Below, in pieces: positions 1 to 7,360 of a stretch of DNA of 12,592 bases. The stretch's first letter is position 1; each line of letters starts with the position of its first letter. The stretch is from assembly GCA_020440935.1 (NCBI GenBank), contig JAGRNC010000034.1, forward strand, positions 1 through 12,592, given 5' to 3'. This DNA is from Leptospiraceae bacterium. GTDB taxonomy: Bacteria > Spirochaetota > Leptospiria > Leptospirales > Leptonemataceae. Both the position numbers and the translations under genes were made by a program. Below the pieces are notes generated by a model, which was not told the origin of the DNA, ran no database searches, and was given only the letters and a program-made list of their open reading frames with translations.

Positions 1-2025
1 TATCGTTGAGTTTCGAATGCGATGGGCCAGGCTTGCATGTTCGCCAAATAGATCTCCCGGCTCCAGTTGCTTAACTTTCATGGAACCATGCTCAACCTGG
101 AAGCTACCGTGCAATATGATGTAAAACTGATTGTCCTGACTTCCCTGGCGAATAATAACCTCGCCGGCCGTGACTTCGCGGCGTCGGCCAATGCGAGCAA
201 GCTTATCATTTACATGATCCGCAAAACGTGAGAATGGTTGACTGCTTTCCAGATCGGCCCTGGTTTTCCACATGTTCTGCATTTGACCTACACGGTTTTC
301 GGCCACCAGGAAGGAATACCAGGTTCTTTCGTCGATTGCGCAAAGCGTTACCGGAGTATTTGCCACAATAGAAGCGCTTCTCTCTTTCTGCTGATTCACA
401 GCAGCCATCTCTCCAACAATGTCTCCCGCTTCCTTCACTGCCACTTCTTTGAGCTCGGAGCCGTCGTGGAACATTACGCTACATTTTCCGGTGAGTATGA
501 TAAAGATCAGACCTTTATTTTCTTCGCCCTGTTTCATAATCACATCGCCGGAATTGTAATGCTCAATTCGAATCTCATTCATGAGCGCGGCTGCCCAGCG
601 ATCGGATATTCCATCGAAGTGAGTTTGCAATACCAGCATCGCCTTAACCAGCAATGCCTGCGTAGCATGGTATTGATCATCGATTACGGCATAGCGTTTA
701 CCTGCACGGGCCATGGAGAATGTAGCATCGAACTCGGGCGGAAGGTCTTCCAGATGCATAAAGACGATCTTATCGGCGCTGGATTCGATGGAGTCTTTTG
801 GGTTTCCATGAAGTATTCCCATTCCGCCATCGGGAAAGATCAAATCGTAAGGCTTGTGGTACAGAGACAGGATATGATCGTACTTATCGGAGCTAACCAC
901 TCCTTCGTCCCGCATTTGCTTGATATCATCCAGTGATTTGTTATCACCCACGAATACAATACGGTGCACTCTTCCCAGAGATTTCATTTCGAATGTGGCG
1001 CCGGCGGTGGGTATGGAATGTACAGTGTAATGTGGAATGATTTGCATCCCATAGAAGTCGTTTTCCTGATAGGGCTCCAGTTCCACAAAATCAAAAAATG
1101 AATACAGATCGTCGATGTTTAGCTCGGTCTGCAAAGAAAGCTTCTGCAGGGCCATCCAGTAGATCTCGCGAGTGCCCAGAAACTGAATCTTGTTATTAAA
1201 CTGCAAAAGCGGGAACATGTTGCAGTGGTCGTCATGAATGTGCGAAAGATAAATCGCCTTGATTTGCTGACAGGATATACCGCGGGCATTGAGAGTCTCT
1301 TCAAGATAAGGAGGACAATCAATAACCATGTAATCGGAGTTGTAGTTTAACAGCAATGCCGAGCAAGGCTTGTTGGGAGTGAAGCCCGAGCCGCCGCCCA
1401 GTACATCGATTCCGAATCGAAATGGAGTCCTGGGAGTGTAGCTGGGTTTCAAATCGTATGCCAGCGGTTGTTTCTCGGTGAAATTAATATCGATGGTTTC
1501 GCCATCGATTCGGTAAACGTTTCGGTCCACATGGTCAATGGTACAGGGATGGCCATTTAACTCCACTTCCAACTGATCTTTCTTAAAGAAGCTGAATTGC
1601 ACAAAGCCATCTATGCTGATTTCTTTGCCTTCTTTGTCTTTGATGGCAAGATAGCGCGATTCGTTGTACAGTCTTCGATAGAACTTGCTTGCTCCAATGG
1701 CGTTGTATTCCTTAACACTTGGACCCAGCAATGAGAGTTGCAGAAGCTGGCGATTGTTGCGCACCTGCTGCTTGTTGCCGGCAATGTTCAGTTTGTTTCC
1801 TTTCTGAAAGTTACCCATCAGAAAGAGAAAGTAATACAATGGAAACTCGGTACTGTTTTGCAGGGTTCCGTTCGCATGCAATGTGTCGGGAATAACAATT
1901 AGATCAGGAAATGGAATCTGACGAATCATCAGATGTTTGATGATCTCGGGAGGGCATCCGAATAGCACCGAAAAGTGCGGTCCCTGGTATATCTTTACGC
2001 CTGGAATAATATCTATAATGGCCAT
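1..2025 (-). CDS. MBL-fold metallohydrolase with two C-terminal cyclic-nucleotide-binding domains (3' end beyond window)
   Basis: The frame is open for 675 codons from the ATG at 2025 to the window edge, so the C-terminus is missing. Residues 1-200 form an N-terminal region I do not recognise. Residues about 205-430 look like a metallo-beta-lactamase domain: HIHDDH at 262-267 is the metal motif, followed by His332/His336, Asp361 in a VGDN turn, Asp399 in PDGG, and His424. Two cNMP-binding (CRP-like) domains follow, about 485-570 and from about 605 to the edge. The first has GE at 538-539 and Arg549; the second has FGE at 660-662 and Arg671. These match the conserved Glu and Arg that contact the nucleotide phosphate and ribose, so both pockets look competent. 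A metal-dependent hydrolase gated by cAMP or cGMP, or a cyclic-nucleotide phosphodiesterase, is inferred. The substrate is unknown. The ATG has no good ribosome-binding site; the nearest AGGAG is 23 bases upstream. Confidence 0.85.
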   Translation of the reverse strand, partial: MAIIDIIPGVKIYQGPHFSVLFGCPPEIIKHLMIRQIPFPDLIVIPDTLHANGTLQNSTEFPLYYFLFLMGNFQKGNKLNIAGNKQQVRNNRQLLQLSLLGPSVKEYNAIGASKFYRRLYNESRYLAIKDKEGKEISIDGFVQFSFFKKDQLEVELNGHPCTIDHVDRNVYRIDGETIDINFTEKQPLAYDLKPSYTPRTPFRFGIDVLGGGSGFTPNKPCSALLLNYNSDYMVIDCPPYLEETLNARGISCQQIKAIYLSHIHDDHCNMFPLLQFNNKIQFLGTREIYWMALQKLSLQTELNIDDLYSFFDFVELEPYQENDFYGMQIIPHYTVHSIPTAGATFEMKSLGRVHRIVFVGDNKSLDDIKQMRDEGVVSSDKYDHILSLYHKPYDLIFPDGGMGILHGNPKDSIESSADKIVFMHLEDLPPEFDATFSMARAGKRYAVIDDQYHATQALLVKAMLVLQTHFDGISDRWAAALMNEIRIEHYNSGDVIMKQGEENKGLIFIILTGKCSVMFHDGSELKEVAVKEAGDIVGEMAAVNQQKERSASIVANTPVTLCAIDERTWYSFLVAENRVGQMQNMWKTRADLESSQPFSRFADHVNDKLARIGRRREVTAGEVIIRQGSQDNQFYIILHGSFQVEHGSMKVKQLEPGDLFGEHASLAHRIRNSTI

Positions 2026-2175
2026 GTTACTTAATCGGTCTGAACGAACTCCTGAAACACAGGTTCCTGGAGCTATTCTGAAAATCAATGCAACAATAGA
2101 TTGGAAAGGCCCCGGACTCCGAAAATAATTGCCCAAAAAGACAGCAATCGGTCCAGGACTATTTTTCAGCAGAGT

Positions 2176-2838
2176 TTACATCAACTGCAAAGCTTTACGA
2201 ATCCAATCGGACGTAGAGGTTTCATTCGGATCCAATCCGGCGCTGCGATCTTTATCGAGTTTAATCAGCACTTTGCTTATTTGCGTATCTTTGTAACCAA
2301 GCTGAATCAATGCCTGTCGAACCAGCTCAAAAGTTTCATCTTCGGGTTCGGCCAGCAATTCGCCGGATTCGCTGAGCCCGGCACGGGCGGCGCCCTCTTC
2401 CAGTTCTAGCAATTTTAAGAAGCGCTTTTTCTTTCGATTTACTTCGAAGATTAAGGCCTCGGCAGTAGACTTTCCAATCCTTGGTATATGAACCAGGTGC
2501 TTTGCATCGCCCGATTCACAAATGGCCAGTAGACCGCGGGTATCCAGATGGCTAAGAATACTCAATGCCAGGGTGCTTCCAAATCCTTTGATGTCCTGGA
2601 TTGTGCGAAACAGCTCCCTTTGCTGTGGATCCAGAAAGCCATAAAGTCGGTGCTCCTCGGGCAGGATTTGCTGGTGCACATGAAAGAATAGTTCGGCTTC
2701 CGAATTCTCCAGGAGTACTCGCTCCACTCGCTCCAGAACATTCAGCGGAACGATCATCTCGTACTCAACAGCGCCGGTGTCGACATACAGTCGCGTGCCG
2801 GCCTTCCTGGAAATGCTCCCTCTAATGCCGGAAATCAT
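2176..2838 (-). CDS. ruvA: Holliday junction branch migration complex subunit RuvA
   Basis: RuvA binds four-way DNA junctions as a tetramer and loads the RuvB motor during recombination and repair. The 220-residue product has the family layout. An N-terminal OB-fold begins MISGIRGSI, and LYGFLDPQQRELF at 65-77 is a typical RuvA signature. Two helix-hairpin-helix DNA-binding motifs follow: KGFGSTLALSILS at 84-96 and IPRIGKSTAEALI at 118-130. A linker then leads to the C-terminal three-helix RuvB-binding domain, about 165-220. The frame extends 20 codons further upstream, but the start at 2838 matches family N-termini, has AGGAG five bases before it, and overlaps the ruvC stop as ATGA. This implies translational coupling to ruvC. 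ruvB is not the next gene; the RuvB partner must be encoded elsewhere. Confidence 0.96.
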   Translation of the reverse strand: MISGIRGSISRKAGTRLYVDTGAVEYEMIVPLNVLERVERVLLENSEAELFFHVHQQILPEEHRLYGFLDPQQRELFRTIQDIKGFGSTLALSILSHLDTRGLLAICESGDAKHLVHIPRIGKSTAEALIFEVNRKKKRFLKLLELEEGAARAGLSESGELLAEPEDETFELVRQALIQLGYKDTQISKVLIKLDKDRSAGLDPNETSTSDWIRKALQLM

Positions 2839-3344
2839 CCCTGCTCCTGCAATCGTTCGTATTCCAGATTGGAAATGGCGCTTGCGGCAATGGCGCATCC
2901 CAGGGCATCGGCGGCATCGTCCGGCCGGATTGGTTCAGATATATTCAAAAGCATTTGTACCATGCGCATCATCTCGGGCTTTCTGGACTTTCCTGATCCA
3001 GTAATCGATTGCTTGATCTGATTGGGAGTGAGCTCCACGGGAACGATCTTTTTCTGTCCCAGAGCGGCCAGTAACACACCGCGCGCCTGGTACACCCCTT
3101 CGGCGGTGGTGATGTTTTTGCCAAAGAACAGGCGTTCCATGGACACTCGATCGGGCTGTAGTCGGTCCAGTAATTCCACAAATTGATTCTGAAGCGATGC
3201 CAATCTGAGCGCCAGCGGAAGGCCCGCGGTTGTGGTCATCGCTCCATAGCTGTGCAAAGTGGGCTGGTTGAGCGAGGATCCCCTGAAAGAAACGAATCCC
3301 CAACCGGTTATCCCGAATCCGGGATCCAGCCCCAGGATTCTCAA
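2835..3344 (-). CDS. ruvC: Crossover junction endodeoxyribonuclease RuvC
   Basis: RuvC is the metal-dependent resolvase that cuts Holliday junctions symmetrically as a dimer. The 169-residue length is typical. It begins with the RNase H-like strand MRILGLDPG, with catalytic Asp7. Glu70 lies in VSMERLFFGKN, and the C-terminal acidic pair is Asp143 and Asp146 in DDAADALGCAIA. These correspond to the four carboxylates of the E. coli enzyme, so it should be active. The start codon is TTG at 3344-3342, which overlaps the yebC stop as TTGA, with GGAG eight bases upstream inside yebC. The gene ends in an ATGA overlap with ruvA. The order yebC-ruvC-ruvA is common in bacteria and supports the call. 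Confidence 0.96.
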   Translation of the reverse strand: MRILGLDPGFGITGWGFVSFRGSSLNQPTLHSYGAMTTTAGLPLALRLASLQNQFVELLDRLQPDRVSMERLFFGKNITTAEGVYQARGVLLAALGQKKIVPVELTPNQIKQSITGSGKSRKPEMMRMVQMLLNISEPIRPDDAADALGCAIAASAISNLEYERLQEQG

Positions 3345-4117
3345 GCCATCTTCTCCATCTCTGCATACAGTTCGTCGCTTAGATGCATATTATGATATAC
3401 TGCCTGCACATCATCGTGCTCTTCTAGCTGCTCAAGAAAGTTAAAGATGCTCTGTGCGCGCTCCGCATCGACTTGAATTTCGGTACCTTCCATCGGAAGA
3501 TATCGAATACCGGATTCGCTGGTTTGCCAGCCGGCACCGCTGATCGCCTCGGCTACTTGCGCATAATTATCGGGAGTGCAGAGTATCTCAAAGCTTTCTT
3601 CGTCGTTCTTCATATCTTCGGCGCCAGCTTCAATGGCCACTTCCATAACCTGATCTTCTTCGAGCTTGCTACCATCTTCCTGGTTTCTGGGCACGATAAT
3701 CTGACCGCGGCTTTCGAACAATCGGCTCACTGCATTTGCTTCGGCCAGGTTTGCATTATACCGATTGACCATGCTTTTGATCTCAGGAGTGGTCCTGGAT
3801 TTCTTATCGGTGAGCGCTTCCACGATAATGCCAACGCCGCCAGGTGCATAAATTTCGTACACAACTTCCTCGAAGGTCTGTCCCTCTAATTCGCCAGCGC
3901 CCTTCTTTATGGCGCGTTCAATGTTATCGTTGGGCATGTTTGCCGCCCGCGCCTTGGAAACGGCAATGCGAAGGCGCGCATTCATTTCCGGGTCGCTTCC
4001 GCCCAGACGCGCAGACACCATGAGCTCTCTGGAAAGCTTTGTGAACATGATTCCGCGTCTTTTGTCCGCGCCTTCTTTCTTATGCTTGATATTGGCCCAC
4101 TTGGAATGCCCTGCCAT
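3341..4117 (-). CDS. yebC: YebC/PmpR/TACO1 family protein
   Basis: A 258-residue member of the highly conserved YebC family. It opens with the hallmark MAGHSKWANIKHKK, continues with MFTKLSRELMVSAR, and carries MPNDNIERAIKKG and YAPGGVGIIVEALTD, all family signatures spanning the three domains. Family members were long annotated as transcriptional regulators (PmpR). The mitochondrial homologue TACO1 and more recent bacterial work point to a role on the ribosome, helping translation of difficult stretches such as polyproline. I cannot tell from sequence which role applies here. The ATG at 4117 has a strong AAGGAG ribosome-binding site five bases upstream. The gene lies 41 bases after the YciO-like gene and overlaps ruvC by four bases (TTGA), consistent with one transcript. 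Confidence 0.96.
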   Translation of the reverse strand: MAGHSKWANIKHKKEGADKRRGIMFTKLSRELMVSARLGGSDPEMNARLRIAVSKARAANMPNDNIERAIKKGAGELEGQTFEEVVYEIYAPGGVGIIVEALTDKKSRTTPEIKSMVNRYNANLAEANAVSRLFESRGQIIVPRNQEDGSKLEEDQVMEVAIEAGAEDMKNDEESFEILCTPDNYAQVAEAISGAGWQTSESGIRYLPMEGTEIQVDAERAQSIFNFLEQLEEHDDVQAVYHNMHLSDELYAEMEKMA

Positions 4118-4158
4118 GTTTTCTCCTTCGATCCTTCTAATGTTTGCGATTCGCGACT

Positions 4159-4779
4159 TTACTCGGTCACAATTTCCAGTTCTTCGATGTCCCCCACTCC
4201 CTGGCGTACAAGCACGAAATGATTTCCGGTGCAGTCCAGAATGGTGGAGAAATTATGATGCCTTTTTCCGCCTTCCACAACGGCGGCGATTCGGTGTCCA
4301 AATTGTTCGTCTAGATAGTCCGCATCGGTGGCAAATTCATCCGGACAGATAATAGATGTGGATACCAGAGGTGTGTCAACCATCTCCATGATTGCTCGAT
4401 GCAGCGGATGGTCCACAATTCGAATTCCCACTTCTTTTCGCTTTCCCGTTCCTCGACGGTCCATTTCCCGATTTGCGCTCAGGATAAAAGTGTACGGACC
4501 GGGTGTATGCGACTTGATAAATCGAAATGCATAGTTTGGGATGGTACGAGCGTAATGGCTTGCCATGGCCACGTCTTTGCAAAGTAAACTGAGAGGCTGA
4601 TTCTCGGAAATGTCCTTTAGCTTGTACAATTCCGAAATGCTCCTGGGCGAATCCAGGCTGCAAATAAATGCATATACCGTATCGGTGGGAACGATAAACA
4701 CTTCTTCGCGGGATAGCCCATCCACAATTCGCTGAATGGTGCGTTTTTCCGGATTCTCGGGATGACAGGGTAAAATCAT
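4159..4779 (-). CDS. YciO-like Sua5/YrdC-family protein
   Basis: The 206-residue protein has a YrdC-type fold. VPTDTVYAF at 30-38 is the variant of the PTETVYGL motif, HTPGPYTFIL at 91-100 is the STPGP-like nucleotide-binding loop, and VSTSI at 139-143 and VRQGVGDIEEL at 191-201 complete the pattern. The family includes TsaC/Sua5, which makes threonylcarbamoyl-AMP for the tRNA t6A modification. Several details fit the YciO branch better: an N-terminal HPENPEKRTIQR, the LCKD segment, the missing Gly after the VYA, and a single-domain C-terminus ending in GVGDIEEL. YciO does not simply replace TsaC in E. coli, so t6A synthesis should not be assumed. The ATG overlaps the stop of the cysteine-rich gene upstream (ATGA), so the two are probably co-translated. 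Confidence 0.85.
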   Translation of the reverse strand: MILPCHPENPEKRTIQRIVDGLSREEVFIVPTDTVYAFICSLDSPRSISELYKLKDISENQPLSLLCKDVAMASHYARTIPNYAFRFIKSHTPGPYTFILSANREMDRRGTGKRKEVGIRIVDHPLHRAIMEMVDTPLVSTSIICPDEFATDADYLDEQFGHRIAAVVEGGKRHHNFSTILDCTGNHFVLVRQGVGDIEELEIVTE

Positions 4780-5564
4780 AGAGTCTTTAATTCCAATATT
4801 TGCTGCAGGGCCTCCTCCCTGGAAGAAGGAAAAAGTTCGCTTGCAGCGGCTGCGGCATCGTAAGCCCGAACCATCAATCGCTCAAATGAGGTGATGCGGC
4901 GGGATGCCCTCTCCTTGAGCCGCAACGACAAAAGCCGGCCAAGCAATTTGGACTTTTGGGCATCCCTACATACCGATGCGGGAAAACCCGGTATGGTTTC
5001 AAGCAAACTATAAAGCGCGCTGTCGCAGATCAATCGATGGTATTGGTCCGGCAAAGTGGCCTCCAGAAAATCCGAGTACACCGGGGCCCTAGCATCGTTG
5101 CTGCCAGCCCGGGCGTGCTTCATTGCAGCATTGTTGGACGGCATGCTGCCAGGCTCGGCGGAATATGTTTGGCTTTGCGCTGATCCCTCGCTCGCCGCAT
5201 CCAAGGACTCCTCGGCCTCTTTAGCGCGACAATCGTAGTTCAGACAAATGGACGCGCCATAGAACGAATAATTCTGCGAATCGGCTTTTCCGGTGCGCGC
5301 CGGATGAATCAGGCAACCCGGACGGCCCGGTTCGATGTACCCCAGGAAAGGGCACACGTAGATCTCTGGATTGTGCCGCGGTATTTTCGATTCTTTTTCT
5401 TCGCGCTGCAATCGGTATCCACGAAATAGATTTTCATCCATATGCAGCGCGTGGAATTCCTGGGTTCGTTCTTGCAGGATAGAGCTCATGCCGGCATCGG
5501 TCTGGAGATTGGCGATGCCACAGCAGGCAAAGCAGGATACCGTGGATTTCTGACAGGCATTCAA
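4776..5564 (-). CDS. Cysteine-rich protein of unknown function, probable metal-binding
   Basis: I do not recognise a family with certainty. The 262-residue product has an N-terminal cysteine cluster (Cys4, Cys11, Cys14, Cys15), then VCPFLGYIEPGRPGCLIHP with Cys71 and Cys84, then ICLNYDC with Cys107 and Cys112. This spacing recalls YkgJ-like zinc- or iron-binding domains (CxxCC, then CpFL, then CxIHP), so a bound metal or Fe-S cluster is plausible. Residues 115-165 are an Ala/Ser/Glu/Gly-rich linker; 165-262 is a helical domain with Cys180 and Cys199. The frame is open to a TTG at 5579, but the TTG at 5564 is preferred: GGAG lies nine bases upstream and TTGA overlaps the CHAT gene's stop. It is sandwiched by 4-base overlaps between the CHAT protease and the YciO-like gene, which makes it the first candidate for a CHAT partner or substrate. 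Confidence 0.8.
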   Translation of the reverse strand: MNACQKSTVSCFACCGIANLQTDAGMSSILQERTQEFHALHMDENLFRGYRLQREEKESKIPRHNPEIYVCPFLGYIEPGRPGCLIHPARTGKADSQNYSFYGASICLNYDCRAKEAEESLDAASEGSAQSQTYSAEPGSMPSNNAAMKHARAGSNDARAPVYSDFLEATLPDQYHRLICDSALYSLLETIPGFPASVCRDAQKSKLLGRLLSLRLKERASRRITSFERLMVRAYDAAAAASELFPSSREEALQQILELKTL

Positions 5565-7360
5565 GGAATATCGCTCCAATCCAGCATGGAATAGTTGAAT
5601 TCGGAGCGCTCTGGATCCATATAAACATACGGAGAGAGCGAAAGTAACGTTCTTTTCGAGCTATTAAAAAAGCAAAGCTGTCCAGCCGACTTCTGCATTG
5701 CCCTGGAAAGCGAAGCATCCTCCATCTGGCTGGGAAGGATTCGAATCTCCGATATTCCCGGACCGCGCAATTCCAGAGCATCGCCGGCCCCGTCTTTTAA
5801 GAATACAAAGCGATGCCTTCCCATAAAAGAAAGGTCAGTAAGCAAGTTGTCATAAAGGTATTGAAACGTTACAAGATAGGCATCGGTATTTGCATCTTCT
5901 GATTGAAGCGCCTGGCTCCATTTCAATAGTTTCTCGATGTTATCGCGGTGTAAAAAGAAGGACTCCACCATTCCTGGAGCAGAAAGCTCTACGCCCAGCG
6001 AATGCACCCGATTTAAACCTTCGAAGATCTCGCCGCACCAGTCGTTGAAATCCATATTGTGGTCCAGTCCCGCTATACGGATCTTGAGGCTGGAAAGATT
6101 ACTAAAAAGAATGGCGCCGCACAACCCCAGGGTATGAAAGAAGGAGCGCGATAAAACTTCGAGCAGCGACCTACTATCGGGGGAATCCGATTCTTGCAAA
6201 TCCAGGAATTGTTTGTACAGGCGGCTTACCGGAAATGGATATTGTTGCAGGATTCTTCGCGATGTAAGGATATTTCGGCTGGCATCAAAGGTGCGTCTAT
6301 TTCCAGAACGAAAAATCCGGGTCAGTGGATTCCCGTGTAAGTTGTAGGCGGCCCAGGTTAGATCGTCGGAGGGGAATACCTGCCGGGCATGTTTTCGCGC
6401 ATCGAAGATGGCCTCTCCCACCGATCGCTCCTCAAACAAAGAACGGTAGAATTGCAGCGCGAATTCAAAAGTTCTGCTGGAGTCCCGGATTTCCCAGCTT
6501 GTGCCAATATAGGAAGCAATGCCGGCGCGCAAAAAAGCGCCCGCCAGGTGATTGAATCGCGTACCTTCTCGAAGATCATCCCGATAATTCGGCATACTCA
6601 TACAACTATTCGAGAATACCAGACCCGGCAATGAACCCATCTTTTCGATTTCACGTGCGCGTAAAATCTTCCCTTCGGGAAGAAGCCAACCACTCTCTTT
6701 CTGTCTTGGATCGTAGTGCAGATGGCCCGCATAATGAATGATGTCGCGATCACGAATCGCTTCCAGAAGCTCCAGCTTTCCCAGCCGCGGCCCCGTCAGT
6801 AGCTCCACGTCGATGCGGTCCGAGCTCACATCCGCATTTAACGATTCCAGTAATCCTTCCCCTTCGCGGCGCGCCCAGTCCAGATCTTCGGTGGGATCGG
6901 CAATAATCAGTACTTTGAGCTTGTCCCGTTCGGCGCGATGGGATTCCGACCAGAACCCCGCGATGTTTCGTCCGATGGAAAATTTATCGGATAAGAAGCA
7001 GGTGCCTTCATGAAGTAGCTCCCAGGGGAGTCCGCCCAGGCTTTGATCGATGTGTAAAAAAAGAAATCCGCCTTCGCTGCGCCGTATCTTATCCTGAATG
7101 GAGTCCGGGAAAAACTGATCGAAGAATGTCTGCCCCGCCGAGCGCATGCGACGGGAGAGATTTAGATCGGACGAAATCAGATCTCCGCCCAGGTGGTTGG
7201 AAAGGTGCGCAATTCGATCCAGTTCAGAAAGAAATTCCTCGAGCAGATCTTCGTCTACCTGCGAGTGTAAATGGGTATCTCGGCCAGGGGTACGGCCCTG
7301 AATCAAGTTGAAGACATTGGTGTCTCCTACGCGATCGATAATGAGGTTCAGGATGTCCAT
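5561..7360 (-). CDS. CHAT-domain (caspase-like) cysteine protease with unassigned C-terminal region
   Basis: The 599-residue protein has no signal peptide or membrane segment and should be cytoplasmic. Residues 1-95 are helical. At 98-131, FLHIDQSLGGLPWELLHEG and the following SIGRN form the strand and PWELL motif that begins CHAT domains. The peptidase core runs to about 350: LKVLIIADP at 148-156, DIIHYAGHLHY at 206-216 with the catalytic His (209 or 213), and LVFSNSCMSM at 247-256 with the presumed nucleophile Cys253. The end is marked by GTSWEIRD and AAYNLHGNP. Both dyad residues are present, so it should be proteolytic. CHAT proteases are clan CD relatives of caspases and separase that act in bacterial effector and defence systems. 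Residues 370-599 match nothing I know. The ATG at 7360 overlaps the pdxJ end by 13 bases; an upstream in-frame start at 7423 lies inside pdxJ and is less likely. There are no TPRs in this protein. Confidence 0.88.
   Translation of the reverse strand: MDILNLIIDRVGDTNVFNLIQGRTPGRDTHLHSQVDEDLLEEFLSELDRIAHLSNHLGGDLISSDLNLSRRMRSAGQTFFDQFFPDSIQDKIRRSEGGFLFLHIDQSLGGLPWELLHEGTCFLSDKFSIGRNIAGFWSESHRAERDKLKVLIIADPTEDLDWARREGEGLLESLNADVSSDRIDVELLTGPRLGKLELLEAIRDRDIIHYAGHLHYDPRQKESGWLLPEGKILRAREIEKMGSLPGLVFSNSCMSMPNYRDDLREGTRFNHLAGAFLRAGIASYIGTSWEIRDSSRTFEFALQFYRSLFEERSVGEAIFDARKHARQVFPSDDLTWAAYNLHGNPLTRIFRSGNRRTFDASRNILTSRRILQQYPFPVSRLYKQFLDLQESDSPDSRSLLEVLSRSFFHTLGLCGAILFSNLSSLKIRIAGLDHNMDFNDWCGEIFEGLNRVHSLGVELSAPGMVESFFLHRDNIEKLLKWSQALQSEDANTDAYLVTFQYLYDNLLTDLSFMGRHRFVFLKDGAGDALELRGPGISEIRILPSQMEDASLSRAMQKSAGQLCFFNSSKRTLLSLSPYVYMDPERSEFNYSMLDWSDIP

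Noticed and set aside
238..936. Open frame of 232 codons on the plus strand
   Set aside because: It lies antisense to the MBL-CNB gene, whose frame is open over the whole region and carries clear domain motifs; the plus-strand product resembles no protein family.
2128..2148. ATTGC/GCAAT stem with an 11-base loop in the gap after ruvA, followed on the minus strand by TATTTT
   Set aside because: A five-pair A/T-rich stem with a large loop is too weak to call a terminator; I see no convincing promoter in the 2026-2175 gap either.
2839..2898. Upstream extension of ruvA by 20 codons
   Set aside because: The extra residues do not match RuvA N-termini and overlap ruvC; the internal ATG at 2838 has AGGAG at five bases and an ATGA overlap.
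3473..3889. Open frame of 138 codons on the plus strand
   Set aside because: Antisense shadow of yebC, which is conserved and complete across this stretch.
4159..4779. Calling this gene tsaC (threonylcarbamoyl-AMP synthase)
   Set aside because: Motif details and layout fit the YciO branch better, so the enzymatic name is not supported.
5561..7360. CHAT gene as part of a type III-E CRISPR (gRAMP) system
   Set aside because: No repeat array, gRAMP/Cas7-like gene or TPR domain is present; the neighbours are pdxJ and a cysteine-rich gene.
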